Origin: Gilliamella sp. App4-10
GTDB lineage: Bacteria > Pseudomonadota > Gammaproteobacteria > Enterobacterales > Orbaceae
Direction of reading: 5' to 3'
Assembly (NCBI RefSeq): GCF_001690495.1
Contig: NZ_LZGS01000018.1
Span: forward strand, 62,001 to 126,000
DNA: 64,000 nucleotides
Below the pieces are notes generated by a model. It saw only the letters and a list, made by a program, of their open reading frames with translations. It was not told the DNA's origin and did no database searches. The position numbers and the translations under genes were made by a program. Below, one piece after another: positions 18,104 through 30,329 of the stretch. Position 1 is the stretch's first letter; every line of letters begins with the position of its first letter.

Positions 18104-19825
18104 TTATAATTCGCTTCCTAAACCAATATATAGGTGAACAGAACCACTGTTTTTGCTCAATGGTGTTGCTAAATCGATTTTTATTGGCCCAATTGGAGAG
18201 GCCCAACGAATGCCAAAACCTGCTCCTGTATAAAATTTGGTTTTATCAACTTTGTCTATCGCTTCACCTGTATCTACAAATGTAGCTCCCCACCATGATC
18301 CGGCTAAATTATATTGATATTCAAATGAACCAGTGATGAGTTTAGATGCACCTTTTAACTTGCCTTTTTTATCCTTAGGCGAGATAGACTGATAACTGTA
18401 ACCCCGGATACTGCGTTCACCACCAGCAAAAAATCTAAATGATGGTGGAACACGATCAAAATTGCTTGCTTGTATAATGCCAAAATTACCACGGGCTATA
18501 AATCGATGTGACTTTAGTAACGATCGAATCCAGGTTTGTTGTGCTTGAAAGCGTACTAGATTAATATCGGAACCTAATGACTCTCCAGCAGCTTCAACAG
18601 AATAACGTTGTGAATCGCCCCACATTGCTAATAAATCACCATCAGAACGGATTCTTGATAAGCTCAGCGAAGGATAATACAAAAATGTTTTAAAACTTGC
18701 ATCACCTTGAGTAAAATCATCACTTAATACATTAAAACCTAGTGACGTTTGCCATCCATAAAAATTATCCCAGTTGCGTAAAGCTCCAAACGTATAAGAA
18801 CGAGAATAGGTATCATTATTATTAATTTTTTTATACCCACCCTGAATGGTGTAATATTGCTCAAGAGGTGATTTTTTTAATGGAATTTTGTAACTCATGG
18901 TCACTAATTGTTCTGGTGAAGATAGTGATAAGTTACTTTGAAAACTTTGTCCTCGGCTATTGATCCAAGGTTTATTCCAACCAATTTTACCATGCACGCC
19001 GTTATCAGTTGAAAAGCCTAACCCTAAATCCATGTTATTTTTTTTGCGAGGTGAGGTTTCTACATCAATGGGAAGAACTTTATCTTCTGTTACATGAGGA
19101 AAATCTGGGACAACCACAACCGAATTAAACCAGTTTGTTGAGGTAAGGCGTCTATTTAATAATGACAACTGTTCTGCAGTATATTCCTCTCCCACTTTAA
19201 ATGGCACAATATTAGCTAAATAATCATCACGGATTTTGGCATTATGAAAAGTCACTTTCCCAAATCGATAACGCTGACCTGTTGTATAATCAATATTCCA
19301 AAAGGCCTGATGCTCGGACATCAAAATAGCTAACTGATGTTTTGGCATATTGGCATCAAAGTAACCTTTTTTTAATGATAAATTTTGTAGACTTTTCTTA
19401 AATGATTCATAAATACCATGATTTAACACATCACCAATGTTGGGCAATTCGTGGTTTAGTAAATATTCAAAATCGGGGTCTTGTTGACCGTCATCGATAA
19501 TATTAACATTAAGTTGCTCAACTAATACGGGCTTGCCTGGTGATATTCTGACAACAAGTACTTTAGGATCTTGTGCATTGTATTCAAAGGTTGGCGAGTA
19601 ATAACCTAATGCGCGTAGTGCTTTTTTTGCTTCGCTTTCAAAATAACGTTTAAAATTCGGGTTATCACTAACTTTGTCTGGTGTAATTAATGAAGTTCGT
19701 GCCTCAACATTTTCAGCAAGCTCTCCCTTTAATCCCTTGATGGATAATTTCATGTCAGCATAACTTGATGTTGCTGTCATCACCAAAAGTAAACCTAATG
19801 AACAGGAAAATCGTGACACATACAC
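18104..19825 (-). CDS. tamA: Translocation and assembly module outer-membrane protein TamA
   Basis: An Omp85-family protein of 573 residues. Signal peptide about residues 1-23 (ending SSYADM), three POTRA domains, then a 16-strand barrel containing the family motif (residues near AGGERSIRGYSYQSISP) and the terminal barrel strand HLYIGLGSEL. It is the outer-membrane partner of TamB, encoded immediately downstream, and hpt lies 11 bases after tamA's start on the upstream side. Confidence 0.96.
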   Translation of the reverse strand: MYVSRFSCSLGLLLVMTATSSYADMKLSIKGLKGELAENVEARTSLITPDKVSDNPNFKRYFESEAKKALRALGYYSPTFEYNAQDPKVLVVRISPGKPVLVEQLNVNIIDDGQQDPDFEYLLNHELPNIGDVLNHGIYESFKKSLQNLSLKKGYFDANMPKHQLAILMSEHQAFWNIDYTTGQRYRFGKVTFHNAKIRDDYLANIVPFKVGEEYTAEQLSLLNRRLTSTNWFNSVVVVPDFPHVTEDKVLPIDVETSPRKKNNMDLGLGFSTDNGVHGKIGWNKPWINSRGQSFQSNLSLSSPEQLVTMSYKIPLKKSPLEQYYTIQGGYKKINNNDTYSRSYTFGALRNWDNFYGWQTSLGFNVLSDDFTQGDASFKTFLYYPSLSLSRIRSDGDLLAMWGDSQRYSVEAAGESLGSDINLVRFQAQQTWIRSLLKSHRFIARGNFGIIQASNFDRVPPSFRFFAGGERSIRGYSYQSISPKDKKGKLKGASKLITGSFEYQYNLAGSWWGATFVDTGEAIDKVDKTKFYTGAGFGIRWASPIGPIKIDLATPLSKNSGSVHLYIGLGSEL

Positions 19826-19836
19826 CTCGTATAATA

Positions 19837-20376
19837 TTAAGATTCAAGTAAAGTGACATGACCAATATAAGGTAAGTGACGGTAGTGTTGAGCATAGTCA
19901 ATACCATAACCCACAACAAACTCGTCAGGAATGGAAAATCCGATATATTTAACAGGAACGTTTACTTCACGCCGTGAAGGTTTATCTAAAAGTGTACAAA
20001 TTTCAATACTGCGTGGATGACGCAATTTTAAAATAGCCATGACTTTGCTGAGAGTATTGCCCGTATCTATAATATCTTCGATAATCAATACATCTTTATC
20101 ACGGATATCTTCGTCTAAGTCTTTTAATATTTTAACATCACGGTTACTAATAACAGCATTACCATAGCTTGATGCTGTCATAAAATCAACCTCGTGGCCG
20201 ACGTTAATTGCCCTACTTAAATCGGCCATAAAAATGAAAGAACCACGTAAAAGTCCTACTAAGATCAGTTCATTTTGGCTATGTTGATAATCTTTGCTGA
20301 TTTGTGTACCTAATTCGATTATTCGTTTTTGGATATCCTCAGCGGATATCATCATTTCTAATGTGTGTTTTTTCAT
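19837..20376 (-). CDS. hpt: Hypoxanthine phosphoribosyltransferase
   Basis: Hpt salvages hypoxanthine (and guanine weakly) to the nucleotide using PRPP. The PRPP-binding motif [15 protein letters not shown] (about residues 99-113) is intact, as are the flexible-loop region SSYGNAV and the C-terminal [22 protein letters not shown]. The length of 179 matches. It lies 11 bases upstream of tamA in the same direction, so it may share a transcript with tamAB. Confidence 0.95.
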   Translation of the reverse strand: MKKHTLEMMISAEDIQKRIIELGTQISKDYQHSQNELILVGLLRGSFIFMADLSRAINVGHEVDFMTASSYGNAVISNRDVKILKDLDEDIRDKDVLIIEDIIDTGNTLSKVMAILKLRHPRSIEICTLLDKPSRREVNVPVKYIGFSIPDEFVVGYGIDYAQHYRHLPYIGHVTLLES

Positions 20377-20507
20377 TAATAATGCTCAAATTTACTTATA
20401 AAAAATTAAATTAGATTCTAGCAATATTCCTTGCTAAAAAGAATAAGTGAATCCATATTTTATTATGCTAAGATGGGGGCGGATTATAGCATTTTTTACT
20501 CAAGCGC

Positions 20508-21912
<1,405 letters not shown>

Positions 21913-21971
21913 CTAAACTTTAATGCTACAATTTTTGATCCGTTTTCTATAAAAAATAATCAGGAGTTAAT

Positions 21972-23168
21972 ATGCGATCTCCGTGGTATTTTGGTTGGAA
22001 TATCGTTATTGCAGCTTCTTTTCTTACTTTACTTTCCAGTGGGTTGAGAATGAGTATGGGGGTCTTTTTTTTTCCCATTGCAAATGATCTCGGTTTTAGC
22101 CGTAGCGTCCTTTCTGGAATTATTGCTATAGGTATGCTTTTTTCAGGTATTGCAATGCCAATAGCCGGATATTTAGTGGGTAAATATAGCACTCGTTTTG
22201 TCCTAATATTAGGCGCGATCATTATTATTATCTCGACAGTTTGGTCAGCTAACTCAACTGATTATTGGAGCTTTTTACTATCTTTCGGTATTGCATTATC
22301 TTTTGGTACTTCTTTTGTGGGGTCAGTTAGCTTTACGCCCATTATAGCGCGTTGGTTTATTAAACGCAGAGGATTGGCCTTATTTATTTTATCAACAGGA
22401 AGTATGGCAGGTATTGCAGTGATGTTACCTGTTTTTGCATTCTTCATTCCTATTTATGGATGGCAAACAACGCTAATTTCGTTTGCTGTAATTTTTATGA
22501 TTATCGCCTTGCCTATTGCTTTGTTTATTATGGAAGATAATCAATCTGAGATCGAAAATTCTAGTATAGAGCCTGTTATCAATCAAAAAATAGAGTTTAG
22601 TATCAAACTTATAGATGTGTTAAAAACACGTCCATTTTGGCAACTGAGTTTTGGGCTTTTTACGTGTGGCTTCAGTATGAATTTATTAGGAACACATGGT
22701 GTCCCAATGCTTATCGATCATGGTTTTGATCCTATCACCAGTTCTAATGGTATTGGTTTGATTGGTTTAGTCGCTATTTTTAGTACCTTAGTTTTGGGTT
22801 ATCTATCTGATATAGTACAACGAAAAAACATTTTGATGATGGTCTATTTAATACGAGGCTTAGGTTTTATTACTCTTGTTTTAGCATCAACTAAATGGCA
22901 GCTTTTTACTATTGCAGCAGCAGGTGGTTTGGTTTGGGCTGGCGCTTTGTCAATGTCTGGCGCTATTACAGCAGATATTTATGGTGTAAAAATTGTGGGA
23001 TTACTTTCTGGATTAACCTATTTGGGGCATCAAATTGGTGCGATGATGGGTTCATGGTTAGGTGGATGGGCTTACGATCACTTACACACTCATTTAGTTG
23101 CGTTTGGTACGGCGAGTATTTTATTATTACTGGCGGCATTTAGCGCCTATCTTCTTCCCAAACGATAA
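21972..23168 (+). CDS. MFS transporter of the monocarboxylate/oxalate-formate type
   Basis: A 398-residue protein with twelve predicted membrane helices and a cytoplasmic central loop near residues 195-215. The N-terminal WYFGWNIVIAASFLTLLSSGLRMS and the GLRMSMGVFFFP stretch resemble the MCT/OFA branch of the major facilitator superfamily, which carries small organic anions. The substrate is not evident from sequence. AGGAG precedes the ATG. A shared terminator separates it from convergent fklB. Confidence 0.82.
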   Translation: MRSPWYFGWNIVIAASFLTLLSSGLRMSMGVFFFPIANDLGFSRSVLSGIIAIGMLFSGIAMPIAGYLVGKYSTRFVLILGAIIIIISTVWSANSTDYWSFLLSFGIALSFGTSFVGSVSFTPIIARWFIKRRGLALFILSTGSMAGIAVMLPVFAFFIPIYGWQTTLISFAVIFMIIALPIALFIMEDNQSEIENSSIEPVINQKIEFSIKLIDVLKTRPFWQLSFGLFTCGFSMNLLGTHGVPMLIDHGFDPITSSNGIGLIGLVAIFSTLVLGYLSDIVQRKNILMMVYLIRGLGFITLVLASTKWQLFTIAAAGGLVWAGALSMSGAITADIYGVKIVGLLSGLTYLGHQIGAMMGSWLGGWAYDHLHTHLVAFGTASILLLLAAFSAYLLPKR

Positions 23169-23180
23169 TACTTAAAACAA

Positions 23181-23204
23181 ATGGACGCCAAATAGCGTCC
23201 ATTC
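23181..23204. terminator. Bidirectional terminator between MFS gene and fklB
   Basis: ATGGACGC/GCGTCCAT eight-pair hairpin with an eight-base loop, with short T/A runs on either side, lying between two convergent stop codons. Confidence 0.65.
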
Positions 23205-23208
23205 TTGC

Positions 23209-23820
23209 TTATAAAACTTTTAATAATTCAACATCAAAAATTAATGCGCTGTATGGTGGAATTGATGCGCCAGCTCCCTGAGCACCATAGGCTAACTCTT
23301 GAGGAATATATAAACGCCATTTTGAACCTTCAGGCATCAGTTGTAGCGCTTCAACCCAGCCTTGAATTACACCATTGACAGGGAACTCAGCCGGTTGTCC
23401 ACGCTCTACTGAGCTATCAAATACAGTACCATCAATCAATTGCCCCGTATAATGGACTTGAACACGATCTGTTGCTTTAGGTAAGGCACCATCACCTTGT
23501 TGGATGATTTCATACTGTAGACCAGATTCAGTCGATTTAATGCCATCTTTATCAAGGTTTTTGGCAAGAAAATCTTTACCTGCTTGAGCAATTTTTTCTG
23601 CTTGTTTGGCTTTTTCTTTTGTTGCTTGTTCGTGTACATGACGTAGTGCATCATGTAGTTCTTGCAAAGGTAGTGCAGGCGGATTACCGGCTAAAACATC
23701 TTCCATTGCTTGTTTTAATGCGTTGAGTTCTAAATTATTTAAGCCTGATTCTTTCAATTGTTGTCCAATTTGTAATCCAATAGCATAACTTGCTTTTTGA
23801 TCTATTGTCTCTAGTTTCAT
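23209..23820 (-). CDS. fklB: FKBP-type peptidyl-prolyl cis-trans isomerase FklB
   Basis: A cytoplasmic prolyl isomerase of 203 residues: an N-terminal dimerisation domain (residues 1-85) and a C-terminal FKBP domain with [35 protein letters not shown] and [14 protein letters not shown]. No signal peptide is seen, which separates it from periplasmic FkpA. The match to E. coli FklB runs the whole length. Confidence 0.94.
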   Translation of the reverse strand: MKLETIDQKASYAIGLQIGQQLKESGLNNLELNALKQAMEDVLAGNPPALPLQELHDALRHVHEQATKEKAKQAEKIAQAGKDFLAKNLDKDGIKSTESGLQYEIIQQGDGALPKATDRVQVHYTGQLIDGTVFDSSVERGQPAEFPVNGVIQGWVEALQLMPEGSKWRLYIPQELAYGAQGAGASIPPYSALIFDVELLKVL

Positions 23821-24028
23821 TTTTTACCTTTTATTGTTTAAAAATAGCGTTTATTGTGACTGTATTAAGTTGTTTGATACAAGAATAAAAGTCAAGTAAT
23901 AATTCATAGAATGATTTAATGATAACTTGATTGTTGTCTAATAGTGAAAGAATATATCAATTTGGCTAGCACTTAGGGAAAATATCAGCGATAATACACC
24001 CTATTATTTTTTTAATGGATAAAGTTAG

Positions 24029-24445
24029 ATGCCGTTTCGTAAATTTACCGCTTTTGCAATTGTAACTAGTGTTTTATTAACTGGTTGTTCAGTCGTTGAT
24101 CGTTGGGTTTATAGACCTGATATCAACCAAGGTAATTATGTAACACAAGATGCTATTGATCTATTACAAGTTGGTCAAAATAAAAAACAGGTTGTATTTA
24201 TTATGGGTGCGCCCATGTTAACTTCAGTTTTTGGTGGTAATGTGTGGTATTATGTTTTCCGTCAACAACCACAGCATGGAGCTGTAAGCCAAAGAATGTA
24301 TGCAGTTTATTTTGATGAAAAGGGCATAGTAAAAGATATCAAAGCTTCAGCGCTAGCTGAATCTAAATCATTAGATGAAATGAATAAACAAGATATATCA
24401 GACCCAATTGATACAAAATCTGACGATGATAATACTGAATCTTAA
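24029..24445 (+). CDS. bamE: Outer-membrane assembly lipoprotein BamE
   Basis: BamE is the small lipoprotein of the BAM complex that inserts beta-barrel proteins. A signal peptide ends in the lipobox LLTGC (Cys about residue 20). The family block VYRPDINQGNYV is exact, followed by VGQNKKQVVFIMGAPML and WYYVFRQQP. The length of 138 is slightly longer than E. coli's because of an acidic tail. A terminator follows. Confidence 0.96.
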   Translation: MPFRKFTAFAIVTSVLLTGCSVVDRWVYRPDINQGNYVTQDAIDLLQVGQNKKQVVFIMGAPMLTSVFGGNVWYYVFRQQPQHGAVSQRMYAVYFDEKGIVKDIKASALAESKSLDEMNKQDISDPIDTKSDDDNTES

Positions 24446-24452
24446 TAGGAAT

Positions 24453-24485
24453 AAAAACCTCATAGTTAACGAGGTTTTTACTTTT
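24453..24485 (+). terminator. Terminator of bamE
   Basis: AAAAACCTC/GAGGTTTTT hairpin with a nine-base loop, followed by ACTTTTC, eight bases after the stop. Confidence 0.8.
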
Positions 24486-24535
24486 CTAAATTCTTAATTA
24501 ATAAATTTAAATTTTCACTAAAAAGTTGTTACGGG

Positions 24536-24910
24536 TTAATAACCGTATATTGCGGAAGATACTAATGCCGTAAAAAGAAATAACATTGTGATAAACATAG
24601 CTACAGATAATATGAAAGTAATTAGCATAAACATCCAATATCCATGAAGTCCATTAATTGCATTTACAAGATCATCGTTATGTTTTAATTTTGCAGTTAA
24701 AATAAAAGAACTACCTGATTGGAAAAGTTTAATACCACCAATGATCACTGGCACGCCGACAATAGCAGAAATGATTCCTAAACAAGCGATTGCTCCACTA
24801 ATTATTACTAAGACACCGAAAATTTGTTGCATAACACCGATGAAACGCAGGCATTTTTGCAGTAAATCGCTTACTTGTAACGAAATGGTATTTGTTTCAT
24901 TGTTATTCAT
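24536..24910 (-). CDS. Small membrane protein, DUF5362-like
   Basis: A 124-residue protein with an amphipathic start, a glycine/isoleucine-rich hydrophobic hairpin (residues 25-60, IFGVLVIISGAIACLGIISAIVG) and another hydrophobic segment near 90-118. The layout and the GGIKLFQSGSSFI motif resemble DUF5362 membrane proteins of unknown function. It stands alone, with a reasonable start (minus-strand AGGGAATAAAA before ATG). Family assignment is tentative. Confidence 0.6.
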   Translation of the reverse strand: MNNNETNTISLQVSDLLQKCLRFIGVMQQIFGVLVIISGAIACLGIISAIVGVPVIIGGIKLFQSGSSFILTAKLKHNDDLVNAINGLHGYWMFMLITFILSVAMFITMLFLFTALVSSAIYGY

Positions 24911-25332
24911 TTTTATTCCCTATGTATGTATTTATTTATTACATGATCAAAAATCGGTAGCTAGAATAGCAATTTTTAATTAATTGTCGAGATTTTTTTG
25001 CTCGTAAAATCTATACTTAATTGTTTTTCCATTGCTCCAATGCTTAATAGGGCAAACATCGTTGAAATTTTAAAGTTACTGATCATGTTAGGATCTCATT
25101 GGGAACTTTCATAAAAATATTAAACTTCTTGTAATAAATCTCCATTTCAATCAATAGGGTATTTATTATCACTGAAAACGGTATAAGATAACTTGTATTT
25201 AATTTATGTGTAGAAGGAGGATATATTTGTTAACTCCTTTTTGGTAGTGCGGTAAAAAGATGCGAATTGATCTTGGAATGTTTGTGTCTGAAATCCTAAG
25301 AGAGCCCAAAAACATCAAGTTAGCTACTTAAT

Positions 25333-25395
25333 CTGACAGACATTAATGATTCATGGATTTAATTTTAGTCAAATGTGCGTCTGCTGAGTACAATA
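25333..25395 (+). repeat. 63-bp repeat, copy 1 (probable IS terminal segment)
   Basis: This segment resembles 26315-26379 at roughly 70% by eye, including the shared TTGA/CTGACA start, ATTCAT, ATTTTAG, AAATGTG and GTCTG/GTCCG blocks. Copy 2 borders an IS481-type transposase remnant, so both are read as ends of the same kind of insertion sequence. Confidence 0.5.
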
Positions 25396-25612
25396 ATTTA
25401 TCCAGTTGCTTTGCTCATACAACTTTCTGAAGGGTTAATAACTGTTATGAATATTCCCCATCATCTTACAGACTTGTTGAACGTTTCCCAATTATTTAGC
25501 AAGCTCTAAAAGTCCTAATTTGTGTTTGAAGATTTTTGCTGTTTGATTTATTTCTGACTATTTTTTAGTTATAAAATAAGTTAAGTGTCAGACTAAATCA
25601 AAACTAGAGCAT

Positions 25613-25822
25613 ATGATTACAGCTCAAATTATTTCAGGTATGGCTCATAGTGGTATTGAATGTATTCTTATAGAAGGTACTTGGTTAGTTAATAAAGGTA
25701 AGTGTGTTGTTGATACTAGAGCGAACACTGATTTAAAGGAGCTTTTACAAGATCCTAAATCAGGTGGTAATCTAGCTATCCATTGGCCAATAAATATTGG
25801 TAACGGTAGATTATCAATATAA
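25613..25822 (+). pseudogene. Orphan reading-frame fragment of unknown origin
   Basis: A 69-codon open frame without a ribosome site. The text reads as protein-like (for example ECILIEGTWLVNKGK and LAIHWPINIGNG), and after the TAA the same frame continues for 25 more sensible codons (RQGDRADDKIITVIDIRV) to another stop. This suggests the C-terminal remnant of a larger decayed gene. I do not recognise the family. Confidence 0.3.
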
Positions 25823-25970
25823 AAACGACAAGGTGATCGAGCTGATGATAAAATAATCACTGTTATCGATATTAGAGTAGCAGACTCGACCTAATGAGCG
25901 GCTAAATAAGCATTGATTTGTTTAATTAAATTTTATACTATGATGTTAATTTAATTAACAAGGATATGAC

Positions 25971-26285
25971 ATGAAAAAAATAATTTTTTTATTTTGTCTT
26001 ACTATTGGATTTGGAGTGTATGCTGATAATGATGCTGAGATGCAAGAAATGAAGCAGCAGCAACTAGCAAGGGAATATTTAACACCCCACTTAAAAGACC
26101 CAGATAGTGCCGAATTTAGAAACCAAAAGGGGTTTTGCGGTGAGGTTAATTCAAATAATTCTTTGGGAGATAAAACGGGTTTTCAAAGATTTATTGTTAG
26201 CGATAAAGATTTATATGTTTTAGAACAGGATTCAGGTTTTTTCGGTGTTGATTTTGAAAGCCTATGGAACAAAATGTGTAATTAG
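25971..26285 (+). CDS. Small exported protein of unknown function
   Basis: A 104-residue protein with a clear signal peptide (MKKIIFLFCLTIGFGVYA, cleavage predicted after residue 18). The mature part has the sequence EYLTPHLKDPDSAEFRNQKGFCGEVN, resembling small periplasmic proteins of phage or island origin that share an LKDPdSAkFrn motif, and two cysteines (about residues 56 and 103) that could form a disulfide. AAGGA lies seven bases before the ATG. It sits between two copies of an IS-like repeat, so it may have arrived with mobile DNA. No function is proposed. Confidence 0.65.
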   Translation: MKKIIFLFCLTIGFGVYADNDAEMQEMKQQQLAREYLTPHLKDPDSAEFRNQKGFCGEVNSNNSLGDKTGFQRFIVSDKDLYVLEQDSGFFGVDFESLWNKMCN

Positions 26286-26314
26286 TTTTATAAACTGTAT
26301 TAGCTCAAATTTAA

Positions 26315-26379
26315 TTTGACAAACACTTATTATTCATCGGAATTCATTTTAGCAAAATGTGTGTCCGATGTGTAAAATA
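26315..26379 (+). repeat. 65-bp repeat, copy 2 (probable IS end)
   Basis: Direct-orientation relative of 25333-25395. It lies 44 bases from the 3' end of the transposase remnant at 26423-26690, where the terminal sequence of that element should be. Confidence 0.5.
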
Positions 26380-26422
26380 AATTTTTTAATTATTTTTCTC
26401 TCGCGAGCTCTTTTACGCTTAG

Positions 26423-26690
26423 CTAAGTTTGTTTCGGTGTTTTGTCATAAGAATACTTAACTGAATGTACTCTTTCCTTATTATAAAATTCAAGCCATTG
26501 CTCAATATCGTATTGAGTTTCAGACAATTCATTATACATCTTGCGCTTGAACATAATGTTATAATATTTGATTTTCATCGTTTTATGGAATCGCTCATAC
26601 ATCTCGTTTGGTTGCAGAGTATAGGCCTTGGTTTTGGTATGCTCAAACTTTTCGATACCTAGTTTGTACCTCATGTTTTGCTAGCTGTTG
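26423..26690 (-). pseudogene. IS481-type transposase, C-terminal remnant
   Basis: The minus-strand frame contains the end of a DDE integrase core: YTLQPNEMYERFHKTMK (the region of the third catalytic acid; normally a YTPQTNG-ERFHRTMK pattern), then WLEFYNKERVHSVKYSYDKTP. The N-terminal two thirds of the enzyme are missing, so the element is dead. Confidence 0.75.
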
Positions 26691-26852
26691 CGTCTGCACG
26701 GACACGTTTCTCTATGATATAATGGGTCATCTTTTGCCTTAAATTATTCGTCCTATCGGCGTGGAAGCCTGATAATGAAAAAATATATTAAAATAGGCAA
26801 AAATAATTTTATGAGATAAACAATAAAAACAGCTATAAACATTGGTGTATCA

Positions 26853-27815
26853 ATGAATTCAACAAAGAATAAATTTTCCGTTGCCCCTATGCTTGATTGG
26901 ACCGATAAGCATTGCCGCTATTTTCATCGAATTTTAACCAAACAAACATTGCTCTATACCGAAATGGTGACCACTGGCGCGATTTTATTTGGAAAAGGTG
27001 ATTATTTAGCTTTCAATAATGAAGAGCATCCAGTTAGCTTGCAACTAGGTGGTAGCGATCCTAAAGCATTAGCACAATGTGCAAAATTAGCGCAAGAACG
27101 TGGTTATGACGAAATAAATTTAAATGTGGGTTGTCCATCCGATCGTGTACAAAATGGTATGTTTGGCGCTTGCCTAATGGGCAATGCCGATTTGGTTGCT
27201 AACTGTATTGCACAGATGCAAGAACAGGTGGATATCCCCGTCACAGTAAAAACCCGAATTGGTATTGATAACTTTGATAGTTATGCATTTTTATGCCAAT
27301 TTATTGAAAAAGTCATGCCCTATACTAACACGTTCATTGTGCATGCGCGCAAAGCGTGGTTATCAGGATTAAGCCCAAAGGAAAATCGGGAAATCCCTCC
27401 GCTTGACTATGATCGTGTTTATAAACTCAAACAAGATTATCCCGATTTAACGATAGCCATTAATGGTGGTATTAAAACGATTGATGAAATAAAATACCAC
27501 TTGCAGTATGTTGATGGTGTAATGATAGGACGAGAAGCATATCAAAACCCACTATTACTTACTGAAATTGATACGCAAATTTTTGGCACAAATACTTCCG
27601 TCATCGACCCTCTATCTGCTATTCGTGCACTTTACCCTTATATCGAACAGCAGCTAATGCAAGGCGCACAACTTAACCATATTATGCGCCATACTTTAGG
27701 TATATTTAATGGACGTAAAGGGGCAAGGCAATGGCGACGTTATCTTAGTGAGAATGCCCATAAAAAAGCAGCTGGGGTCGAAGTAGTAGAACAGGCTTTA
27801 ACATTCATTCAATAA
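26853..27815 (+). CDS. dusA: tRNA-dihydrouridine synthase A
   Basis: DusA reduces U20/U20a in the tRNA D-loop with an FMN cofactor. [20 protein letters not shown] is the DusA-specific start, with [28 protein letters not shown] (catalytic Cys), [22 protein letters not shown] and INGGI. The length of 320 matches. It is transcribed toward rep, 104 bases away; a CTAGTATA/TATACTAG inverted repeat lies between them (27871-27892). Confidence 0.97.
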   Translation: MNSTKNKFSVAPMLDWTDKHCRYFHRILTKQTLLYTEMVTTGAILFGKGDYLAFNNEEHPVSLQLGGSDPKALAQCAKLAQERGYDEINLNVGCPSDRVQNGMFGACLMGNADLVANCIAQMQEQVDIPVTVKTRIGIDNFDSYAFLCQFIEKVMPYTNTFIVHARKAWLSGLSPKENREIPPLDYDRVYKLKQDYPDLTIAINGGIKTIDEIKYHLQYVDGVMIGREAYQNPLLLTEIDTQIFGTNTSVIDPLSAIRALYPYIEQQLMQGAQLNHIMRHTLGIFNGRKGARQWRRYLSENAHKKAAGVEVVEQALTFIQ

Positions 27816-27919
27816 TATTCCATAAAAAAGCAATTATATTCGCTTTATAATGGCGCTAATTGCACATAGCTAGTATATCGTTATATACTAGCCCACAATT
27901 TTCTTAATGGTTTTATTCT

Positions 27920-29935
27920 GTGCGTTTAAATTCAAGTCAACAAAAAGCGGTTGAATATGTTTCAGGACCTTGCCTTGTTTTAGCTGGGGCTGGTTCTGGA
28001 AAAACTCGGGTTATCATCAACAAAATTGCTTATTTAATTCGCGTTAAAGAATATTTGCCACGTCATATTGTTGCTGTTACTTTTACCAATAAAGCCGCGC
28101 GCGAAATGAAAGAACGCATTGCCCAATCGCTTAGTAAACAAGAGGCAAGGGGGCTTAAAATCTCAACATTCCATACATTGGGATTGGATATTGTTCGCCG
28201 AGAGTATAGACATCTAGGCATTAAATCCAACTTTTCATTGTTTGATGATCATGATCAAACCGCCTTACTCAAAGAATTAACTTATCAATGGTTAGAGGGT
28301 GATAAGGATCTGATTAATCAATTACGCTCAACAATCTCAAATTGGAAGAATGATATCGTTGATTCAACTATTGCGATGGCAAGTGCGCAAACCAACAAGG
28401 AAAAATTATTTGCTCACTGTTATCAATTGTATGAGAAACAATTAAAAGCTTGCAGCATTTTAGATTTTGATGATCTTATTTTATTACCCACACTCTTATT
28501 AAAAAATAATGAAGAAGTTCGCGAAAAATGGCAAAACAGAGTTCGTTACTTGCTAGTTGATGAATATCAAGATACTAATACCAGTCAGTACGAATTTATC
28601 AAATTACTGGTTGGCAACCGAGCCAAATTTACTGTCGTTGGTGATGATGATCAGTCAATCTATTCTTGGCGTGGTGCACGACCACAAAATTTAGTATTAC
28701 TCAAACAAGATTTTCCAACATTAGAAGTCATCAAACTAGAACAAAATTACCGATCATCGGGCCGAATTTTAAAAGTGGCGAATATTTTAATCGAAAATAA
28801 TCCACACATCTTTGAAAAAAAATTGTTTTCAGAATTAGGTTATGGCGAAACATTAAAAGTCATTTCTGCTGATAGTGAAGAGCACGAAGCCGAAAAAGTC
28901 ATTAATGATCTTATTGGTCATCGCTTTGCGCATAACGGTCAATATGGTCAATATGCTATTTTATATCGTGGTAATCATCAGGCTCGGCTAATTGAAAAAA
29001 TATTAATGCAATATCGCATACCCTATCGAATCTCCGGCGGAACATCGTTTTTTGCGCGAATTGAAATTAAAGATTTAATGGCGTATTTGCGGTTATTAAC
29101 TAATCCTGATGATGACAATGCGTTTATTCGCATTATCAATACCCCCAAACGAGAAATTGGCCCAGCAACCATCCAAAAACTAGGGGAGTGGGCAAATCAC
29201 CGTGGTGTTAGCCTATATCAAGCAAGTCATGATATGGGGCTAACTCAACTACTATCAGGCAAGCGCATGGAATCATTACAAGTATTTATCCATTGGTTTG
29301 ATACGCTTATTCAAAAATCGCACCATGAACCGATGGACGTGATTTATGAACTGCTGCATGGTATCAATTATGAAAGCTGGATTTATGAAACATCGTCATC
29401 CCCAGCTGCGGGGCAAATGCGCATGCGCAATGTCGAACAATTGATCAGTTGGTTAAATGGGATGTTGCAAGGTGATGATATTGATGAAGCCATGACACTT
29501 GAACAAGCTGTTGCCAGATTTACCTTACGAGACATGCTAGAACGTAACGAAGCCGAAGAAGAGCTTGATCAAGTTCAACTTATGACGCTACATGCCTCAA
29601 AAGGGCTAGAGTTCCCTTACGTCTATTTAGTTGGCATGTCCGAAGGACTATTACCACATCAAAACAGTATTGATGAAGACAATATCGAAGAGGAGCGCCG
29701 CCTAGCCTATGTAGGCATCACTCGAGCCCAACAAGAGCTCACATTTTCATTTAGCCGACAACGTAAACAATTTGGCGAAACACTGCAAGTTGAACCGAGT
29801 CGATTCTTATTAGAACTGCCACAAGACGACTTAGTCTGGCAAGATCAACGTAACGAACTATCTCCCGAAAAAAAAATGCAACAAGGACAAAGCAGAATAG
29901 CCATGCTAAAAGCACAAATCGACAAAGCTAAATAA
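27920..29935 (+). CDS. rep: ATP-dependent DNA helicase Rep
   Basis: Rep is a 3'-5' UvrD-family helicase that clears proteins ahead of the replication fork. The start codon is GTG ([21 protein letters not shown]). Motifs: [10 protein letters not shown] (Walker A), [58 protein letters not shown] and YVGITRAQ. The length of 671 is that of E. coli Rep, and the C-terminal [15 protein letters not shown] is characteristic. Confidence 0.97.
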   Translation: MRLNSSQQKAVEYVSGPCLVLAGAGSGKTRVIINKIAYLIRVKEYLPRHIVAVTFTNKAAREMKERIAQSLSKQEARGLKISTFHTLGLDIVRREYRHLGIKSNFSLFDDHDQTALLKELTYQWLEGDKDLINQLRSTISNWKNDIVDSTIAMASAQTNKEKLFAHCYQLYEKQLKACSILDFDDLILLPTLLLKNNEEVREKWQNRVRYLLVDEYQDTNTSQYEFIKLLVGNRAKFTVVGDDDQSIYSWRGARPQNLVLLKQDFPTLEVIKLEQNYRSSGRILKVANILIENNPHIFEKKLFSELGYGETLKVISADSEEHEAEKVINDLIGHRFAHNGQYGQYAILYRGNHQARLIEKILMQYRIPYRISGGTSFFARIEIKDLMAYLRLLTNPDDDNAFIRIINTPKREIGPATIQKLGEWANHRGVSLYQASHDMGLTQLLSGKRMESLQVFIHWFDTLIQKSHHEPMDVIYELLHGINYESWIYETSSSPAAGQMRMRNVEQLISWLNGMLQGDDIDEAMTLEQAVARFTLRDMLERNEAEEELDQVQLMTLHASKGLEFPYVYLVGMSEGLLPHQNSIDEDNIEEERRLAYVGITRAQQELTFSFSRQRKQFGETLQVEPSRFLLELPQDDLVWQDQRNELSPEKKMQQGQSRIAMLKAQIDKAK

Positions 29936-30252
29936 ATGAATATTAAAAAGAATAGAGAATAAAGAAATATGAAATTTATAATTAGTATCCGTTAATTTTT
30001 AAGCTAATCCATCGTCTGAAAACTTAAAATTATTAATAAATAATATGTTAAATATCTTTTTAAAGATGAAATTCAGATGGTAATGTTAATTAAATTGATT
30101 GTAAGTTGATTATATTCATGACCAAAATGAATATAATAAAAAACTAAATTGATGATATTTTGTTAATCCAATGCGATAAACCATTAAAAATCATTGACGA
30201 ATTGAAATAGCTTTATATAATACTCTGCGTCTAATCGACAAATCCTATCTAA

Positions 30253-30329
30253 GTCTCCTTAGCTCAGCTGGATAGAGCAACGGCCTTCTAAGCCGTAGGT
30301 CACAGGTTCGAATCCTGTAGGGGACGCCA
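30253..30329 (+). tRNA. tRNA-Arg (anticodon TCT)
   Basis: A 77-nt cloverleaf: acceptor GTCTCCT/AGGGGAC (one G-T pair), D-loop AGCTCAGCTGGATAGAGC, anticodon stem ACGGC/GCCGT around CTTCTAA (anticodon TCT), and T-loop GGTTCGAATCC. CCA is encoded. It reads AGA/AGG codons, which are frequent in AT-rich genomes. Confidence 0.97.

Larger units (their letters stand above)
24911..25970. other. Decayed intergenic region with insertion-sequence debris
   Basis: About 1 kb with no clearly intact gene. It contains an AAGGAG/CTCCTT inverted repeat at 25217-25242, one copy of a 63-bp repeat (25333-25395), and an orphan frame at 25613-25822 that is open for 69 codons and resumes after a stop. Base composition is very AT-rich. 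Confidence 0.55.

Noticed and set aside
25217-25242. AAGGAGG followed by TTG and a five-codon ORF
   Set aside because: The strong ribosome-like site is part of an AAGGAG/CTCCTT inverted repeat and the ORF is too short to support.
27871-27892. CTAGTATA/TATACTAG palindrome between dusA and rep
   Set aside because: No T-run follows, so it is not called a terminator, and no binding-site family is recognised.
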